A stretch of DNA of 64,000 nucleotides from Oryzobacter telluris (GTDB taxonomy: Bacteria > Actinomycetota > Actinomycetes > Actinomycetales > Dermatophilaceae): assembly GCF_043099285.1 (NCBI RefSeq), contig NZ_CP170723.1:310001-374000 (forward strand). The letters run 5' to 3'. Shown piece by piece: positions 16,063 to 23,495 of this stretch. Below the pieces are notes generated by a model. It made no database searches. It was given only the letters and a program-made list of their open reading frames with translations, and was not told the DNA's origin. The position numbers were made by a program, and so were the translations under genes. Position 1 is the stretch's first letter; each line of letters begins with the position of its first letter.

Positions 16063-17532
16063 TCAGTAGGCGAACTGGAGCGGCGCGTCCTCGTCGGCGT
16101 CCGCGTGGTCGCGCGGGTCCTCGAAGGGGTCGGCGCCGCGACGGACGTAGGTGAGGAAGAGGCGCACCTCGATGACGGCGAGCACCGCGTAGACGAGCGT
16201 GTAGGTGAGCATCGAGATCCAGACCTCGGTGGCGCTGACCGACGGCGAGACGCCGGAGGCCGTCGTCATCAGGCCGTAGACGACCCAGGGCTGGCGACCG
16301 GCCTCGGTGAAGATCCACCCGAAGCTGTTGGCGAAGACCGGCGCCAGCGGGGTGAGGACGGCGACGGCGGTCCACCACTTCGCCTGTGGCACAAGGTCTC
16401 TGCGCGTGGCCCAGAGGACGAGTGCGCACGCCCCCATGGTCGCGAAGCCCAGGCCCATCATGAAGCGGAACGACCAGTAGGTCAGGGGGACGACCGGCGT
16501 GTAGTCGTCGACGAGGACGAGCGCCGCGACATCGGCGCCGTACCGGTCGGCCACCTTCTGCGCCATGGCGCGCTCGCTGGCCTTGAGGTCGTTGATGCCC
16601 TCGACCGTGCCGTCGAACGAGCCGGTGCCGAGGAAGGAGAGCAGACCCGGGACCTCGATGAGGCGGGTCGCTTCGCTGCCGTCGAGCGGCCCGATCGACA
16701 ACACGGAGAACGGTGCTCGCGTCGTGGTGTCGTACAGCGCCTCGGCCGCGGCCATCTTCATCGGCTGGACCTCGGTCATGATCTTGCCCTGGATGTCGCC
16801 GCTGACGACCACGCCGACCGACGCCACGAGCGCCATCACCGCGCCGAAGCGCGTGGCCCGGCGGTACATCCGCACGTCCTCACCGGCGGTACCGGCGGTG
16901 CCGGCGGTGCGGCGCATCAGCCAGAGGGCGACGCCCATGATCGTTGCGCCCCCGACCATGTACGCCGACGCGATGACGTGCGGAAAGGTCACGAGCTGGA
17001 CCTTGTTGGTCAGCACGGCGAGGAAGTCGGCCATCTCGGCGCGGCCGGTGGCGGAGTTGAATCGGTAGCCGACCGGGTTCTGCATGAACGAGTTCGCCGC
17101 GAGGATGAAGTACGCCGACAGCACGGTGCCGATGTGCACCAGCCACATGCAACCGGCGTGCAGCCGCTCGGGGATGCGCCCCCAGCCGAAGATCCAGATG
17201 CCCAGGAAGGTCGACTCGAGGAAGAACGCGAGGAGGGCCTCGAGCGCCAGCGGGGCGCCGAAGATGTCGCCGACGAAGCGCGAGTAGTCCGACCAGTTCA
17301 TCCCGAACTGGAACTCCTGGACGATGCCGGTCACCAGCCCGAGCGCGAAGTTGATGATGAACAGCTTCCCCGTGAACTTGGTCAGCCGCAGCCACTCCGG
17401 GCGCCGCGTGCGCAGCCACTGCGAGTGGAAGACGGCGACGACGAGGGACAGGCCGATCGTCACCGGGACGAAGAGGAAGTGGTAGACGGTCGTGATGGCG
17501 AACTGCCACCGGGCGACATCGACGGCATCCAT
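16063..17532 (-). CDS. cydA: cytochrome bd ubiquinol oxidase subunit I
   Basis: Haem-bearing subunit of cytochrome bd oxidase, 489 residues. The proximal ligand of haem b595 is the histidine in TTVYHFLFVP (about residue 18), and the b558 ligands are the histidine in FPHVIASAYM and the methionine in FRFMMGLGF. The quinol-binding Q-loop motif EAGRQPWVVYGLM is intact. The Q-loop appears short (actinobacterial/Gram-positive type). I chose the ATG at 17532, preceded by GGAGACC; upstream in-frame codons run into the promoter region. Confidence 0.97.
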   Translation of the reverse strand: MDAVDVARWQFAITTVYHFLFVPVTIGLSLVVAVFHSQWLRTRRPEWLRLTKFTGKLFIINFALGLVTGIVQEFQFGMNWSDYSRFVGDIFGAPLALEALLAFFLESTFLGIWIFGWGRIPERLHAGCMWLVHIGTVLSAYFILAANSFMQNPVGYRFNSATGRAEMADFLAVLTNKVQLVTFPHVIASAYMVGGATIMGVALWLMRRTAGTAGTAGEDVRMYRRATRFGAVMALVASVGVVVSGDIQGKIMTEVQPMKMAAAEALYDTTTRAPFSVLSIGPLDGSEATRLIEVPGLLSFLGTGSFDGTVEGINDLKASERAMAQKVADRYGADVAALVLVDDYTPVVPLTYWSFRFMMGLGFATMGACALVLWATRRDLVPQAKWWTAVAVLTPLAPVFANSFGWIFTEAGRQPWVVYGLMTTASGVSPSVSATEVWISMLTYTLVYAVLAVIEVRLFLTYVRRGADPFEDPRDHADADEDAPLQFAY

Positions 17533-17574
17533 GGGCGGTCTCCTGGGCTCCGGGCTGACGACAAACGACGTGAC

Positions 17575-17598
17575 GTAGTACAAACTACACGACGTCGT
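17575..17598. promoter_or_regulatory. inverted repeats in the cydA / araC divergent region
   Basis: Two adjoining symmetric sequences: GTAGT acaa ACTAC (17575-17588) and the perfect 10-bp palindrome ACGACGTCGT (17589-17598), with related ACGACGTGACGTAGT at 17565. They lie 43-66 bases upstream of cydA and about 75 bases upstream of the divergent AraC-type gene. A redox or oxygen-responsive regulator is an attractive binder, but nothing in the motif identifies one. Confidence 0.4.
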
Positions 17599-17668
17599 AG
17601 TCAGCTCCTGCCGCGGTCGGGCTCCCGACCGTGTGACTCCTCCCACGCCCGTGTGGCACGGTGGTCAC

Positions 17669-18100
17669 GTGCACCGTGACGACCTCGTGCGGCTCCGCAA
17701 GGCACGCGACCGGATGGACCGCGACTTCGCCGAGCCCCTCGACGTCCCGGCCCTCGCGGCGCAGGCGCTGATGTCGGTCGGGCACTTCCACCGCAGCTTC
17801 CGCGAGGCGTTCGGCGAGACCCCGTACCAGCACCTGATGACGCGCCGCGTCGAGCGCGCGGCCGCGCTCCTGCGCTTCGGCGACCTGGGGGTCACCGACG
17901 TCTGCATGGCCGTGGGCTGTACCTCACTCGGGTCGTTCAGCAGCCGCTTCACCGAGCTGATGGGCGTGACCCCCAGCGAGTTCCGGGCCCAGGCGCACGA
18001 GGAGGCGCGCGTCATCCCCACGTGCGTGGCCAAGCAGGTCGACCGGCCGACCCGGAAGCGGTCAGGAACCGAGAAGCAGGAGGAGGGCGCGCATGCCTAA
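17669..18100 (+). CDS. AraC-family helix-turn-helix regulator
   Basis: A 143-residue protein consisting of little more than the AraC DNA-binding domain: first helix-turn-helix DVPALAAQALMSVGHFHRSFREAFGETPYQHLMTRRVERAAALL, second TDVCMAVGCTSLGSFSSRFTELMGVTPSEFR, then a basic tail. No effector domain is present. The start is taken as GTG at 17669. The gene overlaps the following VOC-family gene by 8 bases. Stand-alone AraC domains followed by a glyoxalase-like protein are a recurrent pair, so the VOC protein may be its target or its ligand-sensing partner. Confidence 0.9.
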   Translation: MHRDDLVRLRKARDRMDRDFAEPLDVPALAAQALMSVGHFHRSFREAFGETPYQHLMTRRVERAAALLRFGDLGVTDVCMAVGCTSLGSFSSRFTELMGVTPSEFRAQAHEEARVIPTCVAKQVDRPTRKRSGTEKQEEGAHA

Positions 18101-18587
18101 CGTCGGTGGCATGGAGACGAACACCACCACCCAGGCCGCCCCGGCGGCAGTGCACCCCTCGACGGCGTCCCTCGCGGTCGCCAACTGCTTCCTCGTCGTC
18201 GACGACCACGACAAGGCGCTCGAGTTCTACCGCGACGTCCTCGGCTTCACCGTCACCAACGACGTGACGCAGGGCGACTACCGCTGGCTGTCGGTGTCGC
18301 CGCCGGCCCAGCCCGAGCTCGAGGTCGTCATCCAGTCGGTCGGCATCTACCCCGGCAGCTCCGACGACGACCGAGCGGCGATGGACACCCTCCTCGCCAA
18401 GGGCCTGATGTCGTCCCTCATCCTGCGGGTCGACGACGTCGACGCCCTGTTCGAGCACGTCGCGGCCTCCGGCGTGGCCGAGATCCTCCAGGAGCCGGCC
18501 GACCAGTTCTACGGCGTGCGCGACTGCGCGTTCCGCGACCCGGCCGGGAACATGATCCGGGTCAAGTCACCGCTCAAGGGCGCCTGA
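18093..18587 (+). CDS. VOC (glyoxalase/bleomycin-resistance) family protein
   Basis: A 164-residue protein. The vicinal-oxygen-chelate fold begins at about residue 28 (VANCFLVVDDHDKALEFYRDVLGFTVTNDV) and closes with FRDPAGNMIRVKSP, where the Asp/Glu metal-ligand region lies. Members bind a divalent metal and act on small electrophiles or confer drug binding; the substrate is not evident. It is co-transcribed with the AraC-type gene through an 8-base overlap and has a GGAGGAGGG ribosome-binding site inside that gene. Confidence 0.88.
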   Translation: MPNVGGMETNTTTQAAPAAVHPSTASLAVANCFLVVDDHDKALEFYRDVLGFTVTNDVTQGDYRWLSVSPPAQPELEVVIQSVGIYPGSSDDDRAAMDTLLAKGLMSSLILRVDDVDALFEHVAASGVAEILQEPADQFYGVRDCAFRDPAGNMIRVKSPLKGA

Positions 18588-18597
18588 CCAACCCGCG

Positions 18598-18641
18598 GTG
18601 AGTGCGGAAGTGGTCGCTCCGGCAGCCGCTTCCGCACTCGC
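18598..18641. repeat. 44-bp palindrome, family A copy 5
   Basis: Left arm as consensus, right arm GGCAGCCGCTTCCGCACTCGC, centre GTCGCT CC GGCAGC. It lies between the convergent VOC and galE genes, starting 10 bases after the VOC stop. Confidence 0.93.
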
Positions 18642-18679
18642 GGCGGAGGCTGACGCGACGCGGCGGGAGGGGCGCGGCC

Positions 18680-19702
18680 TCAGCCGGCGTCGGGGTAGCC
18701 CTCGGGGTTGCGGCTCTGCCACCGCCACGTGTCGGCGCACATGTCGTCGACCGTGCGCGTGGCGGCCCAGCCGAGCTCTTCCTGGGCGCGGGCCGGGTCG
18801 GCGTAGGAGGCAGCGACATCACCCGGGCGGCGGTCGACGATCTCGTACGGGAGGGTGTGGCCACAGGCCCGCTCGAACGCGGCGAGCAGCTCGAGCACCG
18901 AGGTGCCCTGGCCGGTGCCGAGGTTCCAGGTGCTCACGGCGTCCTCGGTCTCGCCGAGCCGGTGCAGCGCGGCGATGTGGCCGGCCGCGAGGTCCTCGAC
19001 GTGGATGTAGTCGCGCACCCCTGTGCCGTCGGGCGTGGGGTAGTCGCCGCCGAAGACCGAGAGCTTCTCGCGGCGCCCCACCGCGACCTGCGCGATGTAG
19101 GGCATGAGGTTGTTGGGGATGTCGCTCGGGTCCTCGCCGATGGTGCCGCTGGCGTGGGCGCCGACCGGGTTGAAGTACCGCAGGAGGGCGATCCGCCAGG
19201 TGGGGTCGGAGAAGGCGACGTCGCGCAGGATCTGCTCCTGCATCACCTTGGTCCAGCCATACGGGTTGGTCGCCGAGGTGGGGAGGTCCTCGGCCATCGG
19301 GACCTGCGCGTCTGCGCCGTACACCGTTGCGCTGGAGGAGAAGACGAGCTTGTGCACCCCGTGCCGGCGCATCGCGCGCACCAGCGAGAACGTGGAGCCC
19401 AGGTTGTTCTCGTAGTACTCCAGCGGCTTCTCCACGCTCTCGCCCACGGCCTTGAACCCGGCGAAGTGGATGACGGCGTCGAACGGCTCGTTGGCGAAGA
19501 GGTGCTCGGTCTTGTCGACGTCGGTGAGGTCGAACGAGCGCACGTCGAGCGGCGCGCCGGTGAGGGCCTCGAGGCGTCCGACCACCGACGGCTTGGCGTT
19601 GGCGAACGAGTCGACGACGACGACCTCGTGGCCGGCCGCGACGAGCTGGACGACCGTGTGGGACCCGATGTAGCCGGCACCGCCGGAGACGAGGACGCGC
19701 AT
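18680..19702 (-). CDS. galE: UDP-glucose 4-epimerase
   Basis: Extended short-chain dehydrogenase that interconverts UDP-glucose and UDP-galactose. It has 340 residues. The NAD-binding motif GGAGYIGSHT is at residues 7-16 and the catalytic YxxxK is in NPYGWTKVMQEQ (about 150). GVRDYIHVEDLAAGH and NLGTGQGTSVLE are GalE signatures. A leaderless promoter is likely (TAGGGT, 6 bases before the ATG). It converges on the VOC gene across a family A palindrome. Confidence 0.95.
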   Translation of the reverse strand: MRVLVSGGAGYIGSHTVVQLVAAGHEVVVVDSFANAKPSVVGRLEALTGAPLDVRSFDLTDVDKTEHLFANEPFDAVIHFAGFKAVGESVEKPLEYYENNLGSTFSLVRAMRRHGVHKLVFSSSATVYGADAQVPMAEDLPTSATNPYGWTKVMQEQILRDVAFSDPTWRIALLRYFNPVGAHASGTIGEDPSDIPNNLMPYIAQVAVGRREKLSVFGGDYPTPDGTGVRDYIHVEDLAAGHIAALHRLGETEDAVSTWNLGTGQGTSVLELLAAFERACGHTLPYEIVDRRPGDVAASYADPARAQEELGWAATRTVDDMCADTWRWQSRNPEGYPDAG

Positions 19703-19708
19703 GGGTCG

Positions 19709-19714
19709 ACCCTA
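19709..19714 (-). promoter_or_regulatory. -10 box of leaderless galE promoter
   Basis: TAGGGT on the minus strand with 6 bases to the galE ATG and no Shine-Dalgarno sequence. Confidence 0.5.
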
Positions 19715-19724
19715 CGGGGTGGGC

Positions 19725-20111
19725 TCAGTCGTCCTCGGGCAGGACGACGTTGAGCACCCACGAGACCAGCGTGATGACGACGGCCGCGAAGATCGCGTCC
19801 CACCAGAAGTGGTCGATCGAGAACGACAGGCCCAGTGGCTTCCCGATCCACTCGGTGATCTGCAGCATGAAGGCGTTCACGATGAAGGTGAACAGCCCCA
19901 GCGTCAGCACGATGAAGGGGAACGAGAACAGCTTGACGATCGGCTTGATCACCGCGTTGATCAACCCGAACAGCAGGGCGACCAGACCGATGGTGAGGAG
20001 CTTCTTGCTCCACGTGGCGTCGCCCTCGGCGAGGTTGATGCCGCTGACGACGAGGGCCGCGACCCACAGGGCGATGCCGTTGATGACGACCCGGATGAGG
20101 AAGTTCTTCAC
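19725..20111 (-). CDS. phage-holin-4_2 family small membrane protein
   Basis: A 128-residue protein with four hydrophobic segments: residues 4-24, 40-62 (GLVALLFGLINAVIKPIVKLFSFPF, the family signature), 66-84 and 98-122. The family is named after phage holins, but most members are ordinary chromosomal membrane proteins of unknown role. There is no phage context here. The start is taken as GTG at 20111, 6 bases after a CAGACT box. It is transcribed toward galE and divergently from hisC. Confidence 0.85.
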   Translation of the reverse strand: MKNFLIRVVINGIALWVAALVVSGINLAEGDATWSKKLLTIGLVALLFGLINAVIKPIVKLFSFPFIVLTLGLFTFIVNAFMLQITEWIGKPLGLSFSIDHFWWDAIFAAVVITLVSWVLNVVLPEDD

Positions 20112-20185
20112 CCGCGCAGTCTGGCAGGTGGCGTGCGCCCCCACCACGACCTCCGCCGCGGGTCGGACGGTCTGCGGGGCGGTCC

Positions 20186-20191
20186 TACAGT
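20186..20191 (+). promoter_or_regulatory. -10 box of leaderless hisC promoter
   Basis: TACAGT, 7 bases, ATG at 20199, with no ribosome-binding site. One of the clearest leaderless promoters in the window. Confidence 0.6.
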
Positions 20192-20198
20192 GGTCGCC

Positions 20199-21362
20199 AT
20201 GACGGACGAGACGCCCCAGGCCGCCGCGACGACCGAGATCCCGGCGAACCCCGAGGCCACGGGAGCCCCGCTCGACCCGGCCACGCCGGTGCGGCTGCGC
20301 GCGGCCATCGACGCCCTGCCCGCGTACACGCCCGGACGCCCGGCGTCTGCGCCCGAGGGCGTCACCGCCTACAAGATCTCCAGCAACGAGAACCCCTTCC
20401 CGCCGCTGCCGTCGGTCCTCGATGCCGTCCGGTCGGCCGCCGCCGACATGAACCGGTACCCCGACATGGCGGTGACCGGCCTGACCGCCGCACTCGCCGA
20501 GCGGCTCGACGTCCCGGCGGCGCGGATCGCGACCGGGCCCGGGTCGGTGGGCGTGCTCGGCCAGCTCGTCGCGGCCACGTGCGGCCCGGGCGACGAGGTC
20601 GTCTTCGCCTGGCGCTCGTTCGAGGCCTACCCGATCCTCGTGACCCTGTCCGGGGCGACGCCGGTGCAGGTCCCGCTCGCGGCCGGCGCCCGCCACGACC
20701 TCGACGCGATGGCCGCGGCCATCACCGACCGGACGCGGCTCGTCCTCGTCTGCACGCCGAACAACCCCACGGGCACGACCGTCGGCGCCGCCGAGCTCGA
20801 GGCCTTCCTCGACCGGGTCCCCGATGACGTCCTCGTCGTCATCGACGAGGCCTACCTCGAGTTCGTCACGGCCCCCGACTCACCCGACGCCCTCGCCATC
20901 CACCGGGCGCGGCCGAACGTCGCGGTGCTGCGGACCTTCTCCAAGGCCCACGGGCTGGCGGGGCTGCGGGTCGGCTACGCCGTGGCGCACGAGCCCGTCG
21001 CCGAGGCGCTGCGCAAGGCGGCCATCCCGTTCGGGGTCAACGCTCTGGCGCAGGTGGCGGCGGTGGCCTCGCTCGAGGCCGCCGACGAGCTGGCCGTGCG
21101 GGTCAAGGAGCTCGTCGCCGAGCGCGAGCGGGTCGTCGAGGCGCTGCGCGAGCAGGGCTGGGACGTCCCCTACCAGCAGGCCAACTTCGTGTGGTTCGAC
21201 CTCGGCGAGGACACGGCGGCCTTCGCGGCGGCGTGCCAGGAGGTCGGGCTGACCGTGCGCCCCTACGGCACCGACGGCGCGCGCGCCACGATCGCCGAGC
21301 GCGAGGCGAACGACCGCCTCATCGAGGTCGCCGGCACCTTCCTCGCCTCCCGCCGGGGCTGA
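20199..21362 (+). CDS. hisC: histidinol-phosphate / aromatic aminotransferase
   Basis: Class I/II PLP aminotransferase of 387 residues. After an Ala/Pro-rich leader of about 45 residues comes KISSNENPFPPLPSV, then CTPNNPTGT (PLP-phosphate contact), VVIDEAYLEF and the PLP lysine in TFSKAHGLAGLRVGYA at about residue 250. The combination of SSNENPF with RPYG.DG.R near the C-terminus fits the HisC/Pat group, which transfers amino groups to histidinol-phosphate precursors or phenylpyruvate. It stands alone, outside any his operon, so an aromatic aminotransferase (Pat) role is at least as likely as histidine synthesis. Confidence 0.88.
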   Translation: MTDETPQAAATTEIPANPEATGAPLDPATPVRLRAAIDALPAYTPGRPASAPEGVTAYKISSNENPFPPLPSVLDAVRSAAADMNRYPDMAVTGLTAALAERLDVPAARIATGPGSVGVLGQLVAATCGPGDEVVFAWRSFEAYPILVTLSGATPVQVPLAAGARHDLDAMAAAITDRTRLVLVCTPNNPTGTTVGAAELEAFLDRVPDDVLVVIDEAYLEFVTAPDSPDALAIHRARPNVAVLRTFSKAHGLAGLRVGYAVAHEPVAEALRKAAIPFGVNALAQVAAVASLEAADELAVRVKELVAERERVVEALREQGWDVPYQQANFVWFDLGEDTAAFAAACQEVGLTVRPYGTDGARATIAEREANDRLIEVAGTFLASRRG

Positions 21363-21372
21363 GCAGCCCGGT

Positions 21373-21415
21373 TCGAGGTATTGGGACCGCACGAGGTGCC
21401 GCCCGAACACCTCGA
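21373..21415. repeat. 43-bp palindrome, family B copy 1
   Basis: Ends TCGAGGT...ACCTCGA with imperfect inner arms (TATTGGG against CCCGAACA). It lies between the convergent hisC and secreted-protein genes, 10 bases after the hisC stop. The inner sequence resembles copy 3 of this family. Confidence 0.8.
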
Positions 21416-21487
21416 CCGGATGACGCCCGCCTCGTGAGGGGGCGTCATCCGGGATGAGGACGGCGTCGGAGCCGTAGGGCTCGGAGC

Positions 21488-21799
21488 TCAGACCTGGCTG
21501 CAGGGCTTGGCGTACCAGCCCCACCCGGAACCGGTCCCGTGCGTCGCGCAGGCGACGCCGTAGTAGCCGCCGCCCGAGTAGCGGACGCCACCGGAGCACA
21601 CGTGGAGGGTCTCGACGTAGCCCGAGGGCCATTGGCGGCTGGAGTAGAAGTGGCAGCTGATCGCGGTGAAGCGCTGGGTCGTGATGTTGTAGTCGGCGCC
21701 CCCGCCGCCATCTCCGGTGCCGGCGGCCGCGGGCTGCATCGGGATGATGCAGAGCAGGGCCGCTGCGGCGAGTGCGCCGGCGAAACGTGTGGTCCTCAT
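21488..21799 (-). CDS. small secreted Gly/Tyr/Cys-containing protein
   Basis: Unrecognised 103-residue protein with a clear signal peptide (MRTTRFAGALAAAALLCIIPMQPAAAG, cleavage near residue 26). The mature 77 residues hold four cysteines (SCHF, HVCSG, VACAT, KPCSQ), which could form two disulfides, and are rich in Gly, Tyr and Trp (GGVRYSGGGYYG, GTGSGWGWYAKP). Short secreted proteins of this type are common in actinobacteria, with no known role. It sits alone between family B palindromes. Confidence 0.7.
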   Translation of the reverse strand: MRTTRFAGALAAAALLCIIPMQPAAAGTGDGGGGADYNITTQRFTAISCHFYSSRQWPSGYVETLHVCSGGVRYSGGGYYGVACATHGTGSGWGWYAKPCSQV

Positions 21800-21919
21800 G
21801 TGGTTTCCCCCCGTGATGTACGCGAAGCGACGTGCCGTCGCCGGCCAGACGCTATCGGTCTGAGCGGGCCGTCGAGGGTCGATCTGACCGGGGAGCACTC
21901 CCCGCTGGACTCGGCTGGT

Positions 21920-21962
21920 TCGAGGTGAGATCCGACCTTCTGGTGGTCCAACATCACCTCGA
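21920..21962. repeat. 43-bp palindrome, family B copy 2 (pair with copy 3)
   Basis: Outer arms TCGAGGTGA / TCACCTCGA, inner arms imperfect. The right flank CCCGATGG is the complement of the left flank of copies 4 and 5, so the conserved unit extends beyond 43 bp on one side. Confidence 0.85.
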
Positions 21963-21984
21963 CCCGATGGCCCGCCCAGCTGGC

Positions 21985-22027
21985 TCGAGGTATTCGGCCC
22001 GGGCGAGATGCCGCTCGAACACCTCGA
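21985..22027. repeat. 43-bp palindrome, family B copy 3 (pair with copy 2)
   Basis: Arms TCGAGGTATTCG and CGAACACCTCGA with one mismatch. It starts 65 bases after copy 2 and ends 10 bases before the stop of the serine hydrolase gene. Confidence 0.85.
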
Positions 22028-22037
22028 CCCGGATGAA

Positions 22038-23054
22038 TCAGTCCGCGAGGTGGGCGATGAGGGCGCGGGAGAGCGGCCAGGCGCCCTCGCTCGTGTTCGA
22101 GATGACCGTCCAGGCGAGGTCGCGGTTGCGGTCGAGCACGCTGCGGAAGGACACCCCGGCATCCGAGCCCACGAGGGAGACAACGCCGTCCTGCAGGCCC
22201 AGCCCGAGCCCCAGCCCGTAGCGCTGGCCCGACGGCTCGGTGCCGCGCGCCACCATCATGTCGGCGAGGACCTCGCTCGGGAGCAGGGTGCCGGAGTCCA
22301 GTGCCCGCCAGAACGCCGCGACGTCGCCGGTGGTCGTGTAGAGCCCGCCGTCGCCGCTGCCGACGACCGGGAGGTGGAGCAGGTTGGTCCGCGGCCGGTC
22401 GTCCCAGAGGTAGCCGATCGCCGCGTCCGCCGGCAGCTCGTCGGAGCGGAGGAAGCCCGACCGCGCCATCCCGGCCGGCTCGAGGACGCGCTCGGTCACC
22501 AGCTGCTCGTACGTCCGCCCTGCCACCCGCCCGGCGACGATCGCCAGCACGACGAACGCCCCGTTGTTGTAGACGCACTGCGCGCCGGGCGCGAAGGCCT
22601 GCGGGCGACCGTCGAGCACCGTGAGGTAGTCCTCGGCGGTGGTGAGGGTGTGCACCGGCTCGGCCAGCACGTGGTCGGTGACATCGGTGAACACCTCCTC
22701 GTCGACGTAGTCGCCGATCCCCGAACGGTGCGTGAGCAGGTGCTCGACGGTCACCCGGTCGTCGACGAGCGGCAGGTCGTCGCCGAGCACGTCGCGCACC
22801 GGCGTCGCGAGCGACAGCAGCCCCTCGGTGACCAGGCTCATCACGGTGACGGCGGTGAGCGCCTTGGTGCCGCTCGCGGTCCCCAGGCGGGTGGCGGTCG
22901 TCATCGGGATGCCGTGGCGCCGGTCGGCGAGCCCGAAGGCGGCGTCGACCTCGGTCACGCCGCCGCGGTCCAGGCGCACGACCCCCGAGAACCCCGTGGC
23001 CGCCGCGGTGTCGTCGACGACCTCCCTGACGCCCCGCTCGTCGATCTCACCCAT
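22038..23054 (-). CDS. serine hydrolase, class C beta-lactamase / esterase fold
   Basis: A 338-residue member of the beta-lactamase family (S12-type). The nucleophile motif is S61-G-T-K64 in LGTASGTKALTAV. The second motif is YNN in CVYNNGAFVVLA. HRSGIGDY is the usual LLTHxSG landmark. There is no signal peptide, so a cytoplasmic esterase or peptidase role is more likely than antibiotic resistance. TACCGT lies 7 bases before the ATG at 23054, so the start is taken there rather than at the in-frame upstream ATG (23081). Confidence 0.88.
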   Translation of the reverse strand: MGEIDERGVREVVDDTAAATGFSGVVRLDRGGVTEVDAAFGLADRRHGIPMTTATRLGTASGTKALTAVTVMSLVTEGLLSLATPVRDVLGDDLPLVDDRVTVEHLLTHRSGIGDYVDEEVFTDVTDHVLAEPVHTLTTAEDYLTVLDGRPQAFAPGAQCVYNNGAFVVLAIVAGRVAGRTYEQLVTERVLEPAGMARSGFLRSDELPADAAIGYLWDDRPRTNLLHLPVVGSGDGGLYTTTGDVAAFWRALDSGTLLPSEVLADMMVARGTEPSGQRYGLGLGLGLQDGVVSLVGSDAGVSFRSVLDRNRDLAWTVISNTSEGAWPLSRALIAHLAD

Positions 23055-23128
23055 GACCGTGACGGTAGGGGGCCGGGCCACGAGGGGCGAGCGGGTTTCC
23101 CCTCGACCCGGCGACGGCCCCCATCGGG

Positions 23129-23171
23129 TCGAGGTGAAATCCCACCCTGACGTGGTGGGGTTTCACCTCGA
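23129..23171. repeat. 43-bp palindrome, family B copy 4 (pair with copy 5)
   Basis: Arms of 18 bp (TCGAGGTGAAATCCCACC against its complement with a single C for T change). The loop contains CTGAC. The preceding flank CCATCGGG is shared with copy 5. Confidence 0.92.
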
Positions 23172-23193
23172 ACCAGCGCGGCCGCCCATCGGG

Positions 23194-23236
23194 TCGAGGT
23201 GAAATCCCACCCTGACGTGGTGGGGTTTCACCTCGA
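23194..23236. repeat. 43-bp palindrome, family B copy 5 (pair with copy 4)
   Basis: Identical to copy 4 over the whole 43 bp and part of both flanks. It starts 65 bases after copy 4, which points to recent duplication or gene conversion. Confidence 0.92.
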
Positions 23237-23334
23237 ACCGGCACCAACCCGCTGCCCTCCCGACGCAGCACCCGGTGGATCCCCCGCCCCGGGTGGCGAA
23301 GGGCACCCCCAGCGGCTTGGGTGGAAGCGTGCCG

Positions 23335-23349
23335 CCACCGGTACGGTGG
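23335..23349. promoter_or_regulatory. inverted repeat over putative -10 box of the 2-oxoacid dehydrogenase operon
   Basis: CCACCG GTA CGGTGG, a perfect 6-bp inverted repeat enclosing TACGGT (23342-23347). A regulator bound here would block RNA polymerase directly. The position is about 150 bases before the first gene. Confidence 0.4.
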
Positions 23350-23495
23350 GACCGACACCCGGCAGTGACCGTCGCCACACCCAGCACCAGCGGTCACGAC
23401 GACCCTGCCGGCGGTCCGCGCGGACACCCCCGCAGCGTCCCGTCGGCCCGCGACGCGGCACCCGTCACCACGGATGCCCGGAGAAGGAGTGCCCA

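Larger units (their letters stand above)
23055..23495. other. 441-bp divergent intergenic region
   Basis: No gene seen. From left to right it holds the leaderless promoter of the serine hydrolase (TACCGT on minus, ACGGTA at 23062-23067), a short imperfect hairpin (CGAGGGG ... CCCCTCG, about 23080-23105), two near-identical 43-bp palindromes (23129-23171, 23194-23236), an unstructured C-rich stretch, an inverted repeat over a TACGGT -10-like box (23335-23349), and a leader of about 130 bases before the ribosome-binding site GAGAAGGAG of the 2-oxoacid dehydrogenase operon. Confidence 0.7.

Noticed and set aside
19725..20111. Prophage remnant suggested by the holin-family protein
   Set aside because: The family name is historical. 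No integrase, lysin, capsid or att-like repeat is nearby, and the neighbours are housekeeping genes.
22038..23054. True beta-lactamase resistance gene
   Set aside because: No signal peptide, and the motif set is that of the broad esterase/peptidase group; resistance cannot be claimed.
23080..23105. A sixth family B palindrome (CGAGGGG...CCCCTCG)
   Set aside because: The stem is only 7 bp, the length is wrong and the diagnostic TCGAGGT end is missing. It may be a decayed copy.
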